A DNA stretch of 64,000 nt from a virus: positions 16,387 to 80,386 of the IMG/VR virus record IMGVR_UViG_3300042691_025267. One strand, written 5' to 3'. The notes beneath the pieces were generated by a model that had not been told where the DNA came from, did no database searches, and worked only from the letters and a program-made list of their open reading frames with translations. Of the stretch, positions 26,106-34,175 are shown piece by piece (the first letter of the stretch is position 1; each line of letters begins with the position of its first letter). The position numbers were made by a program, and so were the translations under genes.

Positions 26106-26754
26106 GTATACCTCCTAAAAACATCTGTTTAATTTCTATTGCATTTTTTTCTGGGAACTGTTGTACCAATTTAGCCAGTTGTCCCGATACTCGTGCTGCT
26201 GCCAACGAAGTACCAGACGCTATCTGTGTTTCTCCGTCTAGTGTTGTAACTTCTACGTCAATCCCCAAGGCAATCACATCAACTTCTGGTCCAAAATTAC
26301 TTCCCCGACCTTCTTCCCATGACATGACTTGATTATACATATCACATGCACCAACGCCAATTACTTCATTCATATTCACGGGAGAAAATTCAGAGGCTGG
26401 TCGCATTTCGTTTCCTGCTGCTGCAACTACAATAAACTTTGTAGGATCCAACTCTCGTATCTTATCGTCAATAATATGATGGCGTGGAACTGCCCATGCG
26501 CAGGTGACGATATTGACAGGTTCCGTTGCATCGTGTTGTATTGCGGTAAATGCTTCCATCATCTGTCCAAATGTACCCACTGAACCCAATCCAATTTTTA
26601 CATTCTTTAGTAGAACGTTGGGGTTAGTTCGTCTAATGACACTTGCTACTCCTGTGCCATGTCCATCTAGATCGTCAAACGTTCCATCATAGGTGTATAC
26701 GTTTATCCCGTTTGGTATTCCACTGTCTACTACGTAAATTGTTACACTTCCCAT
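26095..26754 (-). CDS. Minimal subtilisin-like serine protease (S8)
   Basis: 219-aa subtilase consisting of only the catalytic domain. The triad is D10 (YVVDSG), H32 (DGHGTGVAS) and S183 (ASGTSLAAA), with oxyanion N115 (AAAGNE). No signal peptide and no propeptide are visible, so it would act in the host cytoplasm or in the virion. It is related to the larger subtilase at 27696 (shared PRxxIxDxKI, GVGA-D-Y--V-SW and GSN-GP-VD segments) and probably arose by duplication. Candidate tasks are maturation of virion proteins or cleavage of a modified peptide. No such role is documented here. Confidence 0.9.
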   Translation of the reverse strand: MGSVTIYVVDSGIPNGINVYTYDGTFDDLDGHGTGVASVIRRTNPNVLLKNVKIGLGSVGTFGQMMEAFTAIQHDATEPVNIVTCAWAVPRHHIIDDKIRELDPTKFIVVAAAGNEMRPASEFSPVNMNEVIGVGACDMYNQVMSWEEGRGSNFGPEVDVIALGIDVEVTTLDGETQIASGTSLAAARVSGQLAKLVQQFPEKNAIEIKQMFLGGIHEH

Positions 26755-26978
26755 TTACCTTTTGGACATGCACTTGGTCCTTTTGGACTATATACTTTTT
26801 TTGACAATGGACATCCACATGCACCACAGATATGCGTCCGTATTAACATTTTAAACTCTTTGAACTCACACGCATCGCAAACTTCTGCTCTACGTTCAGC
26901 AGTTTCTTTTTGTTCAATAGTTGGATTACTGGCACGATGCCATGCAGTGATAATTTCTCGTATATCAGGAATATTCAT
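26742..26978 (-). CDS. Small zinc-ribbon-like Cys-rich protein
   Basis: 78 aa. An N-terminal helix (IREIITAWHRASNP) precedes a cysteine cluster CDAC...CGACGC...C, followed by KKVYSPKGPSACPKGKW. The spacing suggests one zinc ribbon or two half-sites. Function is unknown; protein- or nucleic-acid-binding adaptors of this size are common in T4-related phages. It overlaps both neighbours (13 and 4 nt), linking the first subtilase and the first sulfotransferase-like gene. Confidence 0.75.
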   Translation of the reverse strand: MNIPDIREIITAWHRASNPTIEQKETAERRAEVCDACEFKEFKMLIRTHICGACGCPLSKKVYSPKGPSACPKGKWEV

Positions 26979-27694
26979 ATTGGAAATTCATAATTAAAAT
27001 ATACAAAATCGTCGTGAAACAAATATTTCACCAAGTTCTTAAATTTTTCTGAGTTAATATCTATATTAATTTTTATTTTTTCCTTGGGTGTGATATTTTC
27101 TTGTTTAATTACAGATGTGTCATATCCCAACGTGACTTCTATCCAATCATTAAATTCGTTTATATTTTCATATCTAAATATTTTAACCTTTGGTTTGTAC
27201 GCCCATTCTACTTGAGTTGTAAAAAATGAGGACACAAACCCCGGTCCGTCTGCATCAAAAATTAACTGTAAATTATTTATATATTTTGGTACACAATTTT
27301 TATAAAACGAGTCATAACAAAAATCGTAAAAAAACTTTTCCGATTGAAATATGTCTATAAAGTTAAATCCCTTCGTCCTTGGATCAGTTTCTTCAATTTT
27401 AATTCTTTGTTTTGAATCGACATCAAACTGATATGTGGTTTTATATACGTTTCCTTGTAAATACGAATCACGTTTAAACTTCATGAAATATAGTGCTGAA
27501 ATAAATCTTTTATACGGATTTCTTATTACGGTAAACGCCGGAATATCTATGTGTTCTTTAGTATATGGATCGTGTGTATGTAAAAAGTTTTCACCGATCT
27601 CTGGGAAAAATAACTTCGTATATGCAATGGTTCCTGTTTTTGGTATTTTTATATAAAAAAACTTATTATTATTAATTCTTGAAGTAACTATCAT
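26975..27694 (-). CDS. Sulfotransferase family protein
   Basis: About 239 aa. The 5'-phosphosulfate-binding loop is visible as FYIKIPKTGTIAYTKLFF and the 3'-phosphate-binding motif as TVIRNPYKRFISALY, the two hallmarks of PAPS-dependent (family 2) carbohydrate sulfotransferases. A later YENINEF resembles the third conserved segment. I choose the ATG at 27694 (MIVTSRI), right beside the stop of the upstream subtilase. The frame extends to 27763, but that part overlaps the subtilase. It transfers sulfate from PAPS to a sugar or polypeptide acceptor. The APS kinase domain encoded at 29853 could supply PAPS. Confidence 0.8.
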   Translation of the reverse strand: MIVTSRINNNKFFYIKIPKTGTIAYTKLFFPEIGENFLHTHDPYTKEHIDIPAFTVIRNPYKRFISALYFMKFKRDSYLQGNVYKTTYQFDVDSKQRIKIEETDPRTKGFNFIDIFQSEKFFYDFCYDSFYKNCVPKYINNLQLIFDADGPGFVSSFFTTQVEWAYKPKVKIFRYENINEFNDWIEVTLGYDTSVIKQENITPKEKIKINIDINSEKFKNLVKYLFHDDFVYFNYEFPI

Positions 27695-27695
27695 A

Positions 27696-29222
27696 TTAAG
27701 CTTGTGTAAAACATTCACCATTAGAACATCCGCAACTGTACCCTTTGGGGGGGATAGCACCACAGGTCTGAAAGCAAAACCCTTCGCATGCAGCAGGTAT
27801 TACCACTATTGTACCATTTTCTTCTTTATATTGATACACTTCTTCCGTTGTAGATTCTTCTGGATCATTTATATATGTACCTATCAACAACGGGTATACT
27901 TCTAACTGTGTATCATTTTGATCTACTACTTTGATAAATATTCTCGTATTTTTAACATAATTAACATCCGTTGGACTAAACCTAATAGTATTAGTAGTTG
28001 TGTCAATCGTAACCCACTCAGGATAATATCTACGTATGTTACCGAAAACAACATCATCTATGTCTATTCCATAGGCATATTGATCATTTAATTCTAATAT
28101 TAATTCATACTCTGTACCAATCTGTACATTTATTTTTTCTTTCGGGATATTTTTTATAAACTTATCAAATGATGAGATGTATAGTATACTATTTGGTGTT
28201 GTGCCATAGATACTTTCATTTCTAAACAAAATATCAGTAATTCCACTATTAATTACTATGAATTGTATGTGGTATGCAGTAAGATTATTCGTTGAATTTA
28301 AATCTTTTATATATTGTGCAACTACCCCCGACGTTAATGCAGCAGCAAGTGAAGTACCAGAAGATTCTTTTATAGTACCGTCTATGTTTAGAACATTAAC
28401 TCCAATTCCTGGCGCAAAAATATCTACATCGGGCCCCCAGTTTGAACCAGCTCCACCCCCCCAACTAATAACTCTATCATATGGATCGGATGCACCTACA
28501 CCTATCACCGTATCTAACCCCACGGGCGATAGATTATTTGCGTCTGACATGGTGTTACCTGCTGCGGCCACTACTACAAAATTACTATCTTGCAATTCTT
28601 TAATTTTTGTATCAAGAATTTTACTTCGTGGAATAGTCCATGAGCAATTTACTACAGCAACTTCGGTTATATCGGTTCGGTCTTGCAAAATTGCGTCAAA
28701 TGCAAGTAACAAATCACTTATGTTAATCACTGCTGCCATTTCAATTCTTACGTTTTTTAATTCTACGTTAGTTGCTACACCAAGTGTGCTACCAACTATT
28801 AGACTTGCCATAGCAGTACCGTGACCCAACTCGTCAGAAAAATCACCATTGAAACTATAACAGTTAACAATATTTGCGTCAACTAATTCTGGTAACGTTG
28901 CGTTTATTCCACTATCAATCAAATAAACTTTTACTCCATCCCCATGATTTAATGGAAAATACTTTTCTTTCATTGGAAGTGCATTAGAAATAATTCTTAA
29001 TTGGTGCCACTCCGAATTAGATGGATGTACTTCCGTACTCAAGTCTTCTTCTATATCTAATACACCAGATATGTTCGTAAATACGTCTTCTGATTCGCAC
29101 GATACATTGACTACCTGCATGGAAGTAAATATACGATTTACTACTATACCTTGATTGGTCATACTGCTAAGTAAATTTTCTATATTAATATCTTTTTCAA
29201 AAACTACATTATAGTTTTTCAT
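27696..29222 (-). CDS. Large subtilase with N-terminal propeptide-like and Cys-rich C-terminal regions
   Basis: 508 aa from ATG at 29222 (GAGG at 6 nt); an upstream in-frame start at 29234 is less likely. Residues 1-65 look like an I9-type prodomain. The catalytic domain has D103 (YLIDSG), H134 (LGHGTAMAS), N223 (AAAGNT) and S291 (SSGTSLAAA). Residues ~350-460 form a beta-rich Ig/cadherin-like domain (FSPTDVNYVKNTRIFIKVV). The last 30 residues hold six cysteines. There is no signal peptide. Such a layout resembles secreted subtilases, which is unusual inside a phage late region. It could be a virion protease or a maturase for the neighbouring gene products. Confidence 0.9.
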   Translation of the reverse strand: MKNYNVVFEKDINIENLLSSMTNQGIVVNRIFTSMQVVNVSCESEDVFTNISGVLDIEEDLSTEVHPSNSEWHQLRIISNALPMKEKYFPLNHGDGVKVYLIDSGINATLPELVDANIVNCYSFNGDFSDELGHGTAMASLIVGSTLGVATNVELKNVRIEMAAVINISDLLLAFDAILQDRTDITEVAVVNCSWTIPRSKILDTKIKELQDSNFVVVAAAGNTMSDANNLSPVGLDTVIGVGASDPYDRVISWGGGAGSNWGPDVDIFAPGIGVNVLNIDGTIKESSGTSLAAALTSGVVAQYIKDLNSTNNLTAYHIQFIVINSGITDILFRNESIYGTTPNSILYISSFDKFIKNIPKEKINVQIGTEYELILELNDQYAYGIDIDDVVFGNIRRYYPEWVTIDTTTNTIRFSPTDVNYVKNTRIFIKVVDQNDTQLEVYPLLIGTYINDPEESTTEEVYQYKEENGTIVVIPAACEGFCFQTCGAIPPKGYSCGCSNGECFTQA

Positions 29223-29251
29223 AATAATCCTCAATCAAAGTACTTGAATTT

Positions 29252-29839
29252 TCATATAAGTACGTCATTTATATTTAATAAATTTGCAGCCCACTGACGT
29301 TCCATGCAGAAGTAACACCCACCACACTTCTCCACACCATCTTTATTTTTTATACCACATGACCTAGTTAATTTCAACAAATCCAACACATTCTCTGTAA
29401 CATACAATTGCATTATTTCTTTTTTATCCATATCAATAAACGGTCTGATATGTTTATCATTGTAAGGAGGGCCCCTAAACGGTGGTGTATCGTTTTTTAT
29501 GTATATAGTGGGGGTAAATTCATCCGTTAGTACTTTATTACATCCACTATATACATACCCGCCTTCCGTCAATAATATGTTTTCCACCAACTCCCGTATA
29601 TTGTAGTTTTTATATAATTTTTTATTACTAAAGTTAATTCCTTTCATAGTAAACCATTCCTGTACTCTCTTTACATTATTCACCGCATCTGCGGTTGGCA
29701 TCGTATACGAGAGAATCGGGATGGTCCTATTTTCTTCATAGAGTTGCTTTTGTAATAAAAATAATAAAATAGAACTATCCATTCCGCCAGAAAATAATAC
29801 GTTAATTTTTTCGCAGTCGGATGGTATTTTTATTGTCAT
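29252..29839 (-). CDS. QueC-like PP-loop ATPase (copy 1)
   Basis: 195 aa. PP-loop LFSGGMDSSILL at residues 14-25 binds ATP. The C-terminus has C-x9-C-x2-C-x2-C (SCG...KCGGCYFCMER), the zinc-binding pattern of QueC, 7-cyano-7-deazaguanine synthase. FRGPPYNDKHIRPF lies in the middle, with HIRPF resembling the P-F segment of QueC. No FolE, QueD, QueE or DpdA-type partner is seen in the window, so a deazaguanine pathway is not supported here; a related amidation or adenylation reaction is possible. A paralogue lies at 30803. Confidence 0.75.
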   Translation of the reverse strand: MTIKIPSDCEKINVLFSGGMDSSILLFLLQKQLYEENRTIPILSYTMPTADAVNNVKRVQEWFTMKGINFSNKKLYKNYNIRELVENILLTEGGYVYSGCNKVLTDEFTPTIYIKNDTPPFRGPPYNDKHIRPFIDMDKKEIMQLYVTENVLDLLKLTRSCGIKNKDGVEKCGGCYFCMERQWAANLLNINDVLI

Positions 29840-29852
29840 ATATAAGTATCAA

Positions 29853-30626
29853 TTATATTCCCATTTGCTTACGAATGTCGGTTGCGCTGATCGCTTCTGT
29901 GGACGCGTCCAGATTGATTTTCTCCACCTTATAGCCCACATCTCTACCGTAATACACGCCGGTAATGTTTGGTAGGAATATCACTTCAAATTTTCCTTGA
30001 TATTTGTCATTTAATTTTTTATAAATGAAATCAGATACTTCTTCATAATCAAACGGATTCTTTTCATCAATGTTGTGGGTATTGCGGACCCCAATAAGTA
30101 CCTGTCCTTCTTTTTCCAGGATGGTTTCAAACAATTTCAAATGACCATCGTGGAATGGCTGGAATCGTCCAATCATCAATCCTGTGGGTGCTTGCCAATC
30201 AAATTCTGGAACCGGCTCCATCTTTTTAGTAAGGCGTGCGATAATCTCGTCAGTTTGTTCACCGACATCACCCCATGCAGTAATTTCCACATCTACTACT
30301 TCTGGTCGTTGGAATACCTTATTGGTGTCCTCAAACCGACCTTCGTTGATTGTATTCATAAACACGATATAGTCGGGAGCAAACGCATCTCTGGTTTCTT
30401 CTAATGGACACACGAAATCGGCAACTACGTGGTCTGAACTGGCAATATCGGCAAGATGATACATTCTATCCGCCTGTCGGAGCCGTCCTTCTTCACTGAA
30501 GTCCCAATCATTAAACATCTTACGAACTTCGTCTGCATTAAAATATGCGGCTTTCAACTTCTCTGCCAACACTTTGGAAAGGGTCGTTTTTCCAGACCCC
30601 GGTAATCCCATAACTAAAATTTTCAT
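29853..30626 (-). CDS. APS-kinase-like domain fused to nucleotidyltransferase
   Basis: 257-aa two-domain protein. Residues 1-130 are a P-loop kinase of adenylylsulfate-kinase type: Walker A GLPGSGKTT at 7-15, then FNADEVRK and FVCPLEETRDAF. Residues 148-257 are an HxGH nucleotidyltransferase: GRFQPFHDGH at 153-162 and the closing ISATDIRKQM, closest in appearance to NMN/cytidylyl-transferase enzymes rather than classical ATP sulfurylase. If the second domain made APS, the protein would be a one-piece PAPS synthase; more conservatively it phosphorylates APS and adenylylates another substrate. Three sulfotransferase-like genes nearby make a sulfation role attractive. Confidence 0.82.
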   Translation of the reverse strand: MKILVMGLPGSGKTTLSKVLAEKLKAAYFNADEVRKMFNDWDFSEEGRLRQADRMYHLADIASSDHVVADFVCPLEETRDAFAPDYIVFMNTINEGRFEDTNKVFQRPEVVDVEITAWGDVGEQTDEIIARLTKKMEPVPEFDWQAPTGLMIGRFQPFHDGHLKLFETILEKEGQVLIGVRNTHNIDEKNPFDYEEVSDFIYKKLNDKYQGKFEVIFLPNITGVYYGRDVGYKVEKINLDASTEAISATDIRKQMGI

Positions 30627-30633
30627 ATAACCC

Positions 30634-30843
30634 TCATTCTTTAATTCCGTACGATACCCATTTGTACCATACTCGTTCGTGTAGAAAATATAACACCATT
30701 TTGGTCAGTACTTCCGCACCACCAATTGACAACCCAACTTTCCAATTACCCGATATGAGTCCTGCGAGTATTATGGTGTCTAGTGTACCAACAGCTCTCC
30801 AACTAATCGTCTTTGCTATATGTCGTTTTACATGTACTGTCAT
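30634..30843 (-). CDS. DUF2061 small membrane protein
   Basis: 69 aa with the DUF2061 pattern: KTISWRAVGTLDTIILAGLISGNW, a first hydrophobic segment, then GLSIGGAEVLTKMVLYFLHERVWYKW, a second (quoted in part). It should span the membrane twice. Function of the family is unknown. It lies 7 nt upstream of the APS-kinase fusion and overlaps the second QueC-like gene by 41 nt, so it is co-expressed with the putative sulfate-activation enzyme. Confidence 0.8.
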   Translation of the reverse strand: MTVHVKRHIAKTISWRAVGTLDTIILAGLISGNWKVGLSIGGAEVLTKMVLYFLHERVWYKWVSYGIKE

Positions 30844-31390
30844 AATATGAATAGTTAATTGCCCAAGTTCGTTCTATACAATTTAAACAACTTCCGCAAT
30901 GTCCATATTTTTGTAAATAACAACTGTGCGTAAGTTCCAGTAGTTCCCAAATATTTTCGTTCCTATATAATTGGACTACTTCGTGCTTATACATATCTTT
31001 GAATGGTATCAAGACTTGTGGATATTCAAAAAATTTTCTCTCTGGAAACTGAGGCATAAATTTATTACTTCCGATAACAAACTGATCCACCTCTCCAGTT
31101 CTTAGATACAATTTAATCCACCTAGTAAACGTTCTATTACTTGTTGAATCTTTATCGTTAATTTCTTCTGGTGGTATTATACTTGTGTTTAGTTTTGTGT
31201 TTATCCAACTTAAAATATTACGAATTCTATCCATACAAATCGTTGATTGAATCATTGTATAACACCGTATGTTTACATTCAATTTAGCTAATAGGTATAA
31301 TAGCAACGAACTCTCTAGGCCACCTGACAAATATAGTCCAATATTATTTGTTGTTGGGCTTATACTAATTAAATTGGACACAGATGTCAT
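30803..31390 (-). CDS. QueC-like PP-loop protein (copy 2)
   Basis: 195 aa, paralogue of the gene at 29252. PP-loop is LYLSGGLESSLLLYLL; the usual SGGxDS aspartate is glutamate here. The C-terminal zinc site HSCYLQKYGHCGSCLNCIER is near-canonical for QueC (C-x7-C-x2-C-x2-C). The middle contains PQVLIPFKDMYKHEVVQLY, matching the family PF--M-K-E segment. Function uncertain as for copy 1. Two paralogues might form a heterodimer or act on different substrates. The start overlaps the upstream sulfotransferase-like gene by 4 nt. Confidence 0.75.
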   Translation of the reverse strand: MTSVSNLISISPTTNNIGLYLSGGLESSLLLYLLAKLNVNIRCYTMIQSTICMDRIRNILSWINTKLNTSIIPPEEINDKDSTSNRTFTRWIKLYLRTGEVDQFVIGSNKFMPQFPERKFFEYPQVLIPFKDMYKHEVVQLYRNENIWELLELTHSCYLQKYGHCGSCLNCIERTWAINYSYYDSTCKTTYSKDD

Positions 31391-32025
31391 AAGTATGTAA
31401 TACTTGGTTCCAATAATTCATAGTCGTCTTTATATAGATTCATACACATCTCTTGTATTTTTTGCATGTCTCTAAATTTAGCAGGAGTAATATTAAAGTT
31501 ATCAATTGCAGAAGGTCTAGCTTTTACAGTGTCGCCAAATGTTAAATAAATCCATTTTGTATACTGGTCCATTGATACAATTTTATACTCTTTTATGTCT
31601 TGGACGGATTCGTTATAAGCAACCTCTATATTAACGGGTGGGATGTTATAAAAATAATCCATCTGGGATCTAGTGTGCATATCCAGTCTATAGTTTTTTA
31701 AAATCAATTCCTTTGCATTTAAAAAATCAGATAGTAAATCATGTCCACGACTTTTAGGAATAAATAATGGTATGTGTTCAACTTTAACAGTTTTATATAA
31801 AAATGGTTCGTATATAAATTGATTGTAAAACGACAATAATCTTATGCATGGATCTCTATATAGGAAAGTTTTGTGTTCTGCTTCTGTAATTACATTTTTA
31901 AATATGGGAACGTGAGTCACATCTGTCAAATTGTACTTAAATACATTATTTACTAGATGTGATGATCCATTTCTTGAAGGAGTTACGATGAGATGCCTTT
32001 TTTTTAAATCATAAAACACTCGCAC
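31387..32025 (-). CDS. Sulfotransferase-like protein (paralogue A)
   Basis: 212 aa from a GTG start. HLIVTPSRNGSSHLVN is in the place of the PAPS 5'-phosphosulfate loop and TFLYRDPCIRLLSFYNQF matches the 3'-phosphate-binding RDP--RL-SFY motif of carbohydrate sulfotransferases. The protein is shorter than most family members. The next gene encodes a close paralogue with the same motifs, YELLEP end and gene length. It probably sulfates a glycan or peptide acceptor. Assignment is by motif only. Confidence 0.65.
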   Translation of the reverse strand: MRVFYDLKKRHLIVTPSRNGSSHLVNNVFKYNLTDVTHVPIFKNVITEAEHKTFLYRDPCIRLLSFYNQFIYEPFLYKTVKVEHIPLFIPKSRGHDLLSDFLNAKELILKNYRLDMHTRSQMDYFYNIPPVNIEVAYNESVQDIKEYKIVSMDQYTKWIYLTFGDTVKARPSAIDNFNITPAKFRDMQKIQEMCMNLYKDDYELLEPSITYL

Positions 32026-32048
32026 AAAAAATTCTCAACAAATTATAG

Positions 32049-32678
32049 TCAGAGATATGTAATGTTTGGTTCTAGTAATTCGTAATCGTCTTTATACAAC
32101 GTCATACATAAATCTTGTATTCTTTGCATATTACGAAAATTAGAAGGATTGATGATAATACTATCTAACGCAGACGTTGATTGCGTAGTTTTTTTATCTA
32201 CAAACGTCAGTTTTAGCCATTTGGCATATTGATTGATTGAAACTATTTCATAGTCACTTATATTTTGGTCATATCGTTCATCTTTGAAATAGTCACTCTG
32301 CGGGGTTGTATGAAAATCTTCCTTATAATTTTTTATCAATTTATCGGTAGCGAGAATCATATCAGATAGTAAATCGTTTCCACGAGTTACCGGTTTAAAT
32401 AATTTATTGGCTAAATTCGTATCTTGATCTTCCTTGGCAAATGTTTTTACTGCCTGTGTATCAAATACAAATCTTTTATAATATGACATCAGTCTAACAC
32501 AGGGATCTCTGTATAAAAAGGTTTTTTTCTCGACTTCCGAAATTATACCATTAAATATAGGACTGTGAGTTACCTCGGTTAATTTGTATTCTATTGCGTG
32601 ATGATGTAGATGCGAAGATCCATTGCGAAATGGCACCACTATGAGATGTCGTTGACTTATATTGTAAAATATTTTCAT
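32049..32678 (-). CDS. Sulfotransferase-like protein (paralogue B)
   Basis: 209 aa, tandem paralogue of the 31387 gene. Shared features are HLIVVPFRNGSSHL (5' loop), KTFLYRDPCVRLMSYYKRF (3' loop), a DLLSDM helix and a nearly identical end LCMTLYKDDYELLEPNITYL. Divergence is concentrated in the middle, suggesting the copies differ in acceptor. It starts 1 nt after the carbamoyltransferase stop. Confidence 0.65.
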   Translation of the reverse strand: MKIFYNISQRHLIVVPFRNGSSHLHHHAIEYKLTEVTHSPIFNGIISEVEKKTFLYRDPCVRLMSYYKRFVFDTQAVKTFAKEDQDTNLANKLFKPVTRGNDLLSDMILATDKLIKNYKEDFHTTPQSDYFKDERYDQNISDYEIVSINQYAKWLKLTFVDKKTTQSTSALDSIIINPSNFRNMQRIQDLCMTLYKDDYELLEPNITYL

Positions 32679-34175
32679 TTATAGTACCGTTACTTTATAA
32701 AAATGTTCAAACTCAAGTGCATCGTTTCGTGTATTTACAATAGGTTGCCCCTTGATATTCAAACTGGTGTTTAGTAACATAGGGCACCCCGTTTCCTCAT
32801 ACCACGACATTAATAGTTGATAATATCCTGGATTATTTTCTTTAGTTACCGTTTGAACTCGTGAGGTACCATCGGCGTGAATAATTGCAGGAAACTCCTC
32901 TGGACGTTTACACTTTACTACATACTGCATATACGGACTTTCATCTGTCACCATATCAAAATAGTCAGCCGCATGTTCTTGGAGAATGGAAGGAGCAAAC
33001 GGACGAAACTTCTGTCGGCGTTTGATTGCATTCACCGTATCCTTAATTTCTGGACCCCGTGGGTCTGCTAATAAACTTCTATTACCCAACGCACGGGGTC
33101 CAAATTCTGCTCGCCCATTTGCCACTCCTACTAATTTATTCGTTTTCAATTCAGAAATCAACCCCCCAACGGGATATTCTCCTTCAATATTATACCCTAG
33201 AAATGGACTAGTGAATTGAATATGTTCGTTAGTATATGATAAGATTGCTCCTAGACTGTTTCCCGCATCGCCTGGATTAGGTATGATCCATACATTCTTA
33301 AAGTATTCCAACGTTATTGGATTAGCAACGCAATTCAGTGCGCATCCACCACCTAATACCAGATTATCAGATTTTATCAACTCTTTGGTCTTTTTTAAAA
33401 GATCACGAAAGTATAGTTCGTATACATACTGCGTTGCAGCTGCTATATCATACAAATCCTGCGGATCGTTGGTTCGGTTCAATTCAGGAAACCACCAAGA
33501 ACATCCACGATGTAAGTTGTGTTTTAATCGCAATAAATTTGATTTATAATAGAATTCATTCATATATTCTTTTTTATCAAAAAAATCTTCTATTATCATC
33601 GCAGAGTATTTGTGCGGATCACCATATGCGGCCATGCCCATGAGAATATATTCTTCTTCATTTGGTTTTAATCCCACCCGTTGCGTCATGGCAGAATACC
33701 ACAATCCTAGACTATGAGGATAACCAATACCTAATTTGTTGGTAAGTTTTGTACCTTTTCCTTCCCAAATTGTTGTCGTATCAAATTCACCAATTGCATC
33801 AATAATAAGAACTGCTGCTTCTTGAAACTGCGATGTATAGTATCCCGCCGATGCGTGACTTTTGTGATGGCCGGTAATTTTGACGGGAGCAGTGATTCCA
33901 TAGGTGGACAGATATCGTCGTATATTATTTTCTTTAATACGCAATCCTTGACCAGCATATAGTTGTCGTAGGGTTTTTACATATGGATTCTCGTACCAAA
34001 CAACGGACGATGGCTTTCCATATCGTAATGCATCCTTAATTAACTCCGGATGTAGATCTTTGTCGTTTTTATTTTTTGAATACCGTTCGCTTTGTGACGC
34101 AAATACCAACGAGTTATCTTTTATTACCGATAATGCAGCGTCATGACTGTTAGCAGAGATTCCCCATATTACCAT
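32679..34175 (-). CDS. NodU/CmcH-family carbamoyltransferase
   Basis: 498-aa O-carbamoyltransferase, transferring carbamoyl from carbamoyl phosphate via carbamoyl-AMP to a hydroxyl, usually on a sugar. The N-terminal Kae1-like domain shows WGISANSHDAALSV, ITGHHKSHASAGYY (metal-binding histidines), IDAIGEFDTT and GGCALNCVAN. The C-terminal YrdC-like-associated domain has GRAEFGPRALGNRSLLADPR and FRPFAPSIL. Slightly shorter than NodU (about 560 aa) but with all core motifs. In the island it fits sugar decoration alongside sulfation. Overlaps the SGNH gene upstream by 7 nt. Confidence 0.92.
   Translation of the reverse strand: MVIWGISANSHDAALSVIKDNSLVFASQSERYSKNKNDKDLHPELIKDALRYGKPSSVVWYENPYVKTLRQLYAGQGLRIKENNIRRYLSTYGITAPVKITGHHKSHASAGYYTSQFQEAAVLIIDAIGEFDTTTIWEGKGTKLTNKLGIGYPHSLGLWYSAMTQRVGLKPNEEEYILMGMAAYGDPHKYSAMIIEDFFDKKEYMNEFYYKSNLLRLKHNLHRGCSWWFPELNRTNDPQDLYDIAAATQYVYELYFRDLLKKTKELIKSDNLVLGGGCALNCVANPITLEYFKNVWIIPNPGDAGNSLGAILSYTNEHIQFTSPFLGYNIEGEYPVGGLISELKTNKLVGVANGRAEFGPRALGNRSLLADPRGPEIKDTVNAIKRRQKFRPFAPSILQEHAADYFDMVTDESPYMQYVVKCKRPEEFPAIIHADGTSRVQTVTKENNPGYYQLLMSWYEETGCPMLLNTSLNIKGQPIVNTRNDALEFEHFYKVTVL

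Noticed and set aside
27275-27285. T4-type late promoter TATAAATA on the minus strand
   Set aside because: The octamer match lies inside the first sulfotransferase gene in AT-rich DNA. I did not find it in the short intergenic gaps I looked at, so a T4-type late promoter is not supported.
28258-28824. 188-codon plus-strand frame
   Set aside because: Antisense to the catalytic core of the large subtilase, whose triad and motifs are unequivocal.
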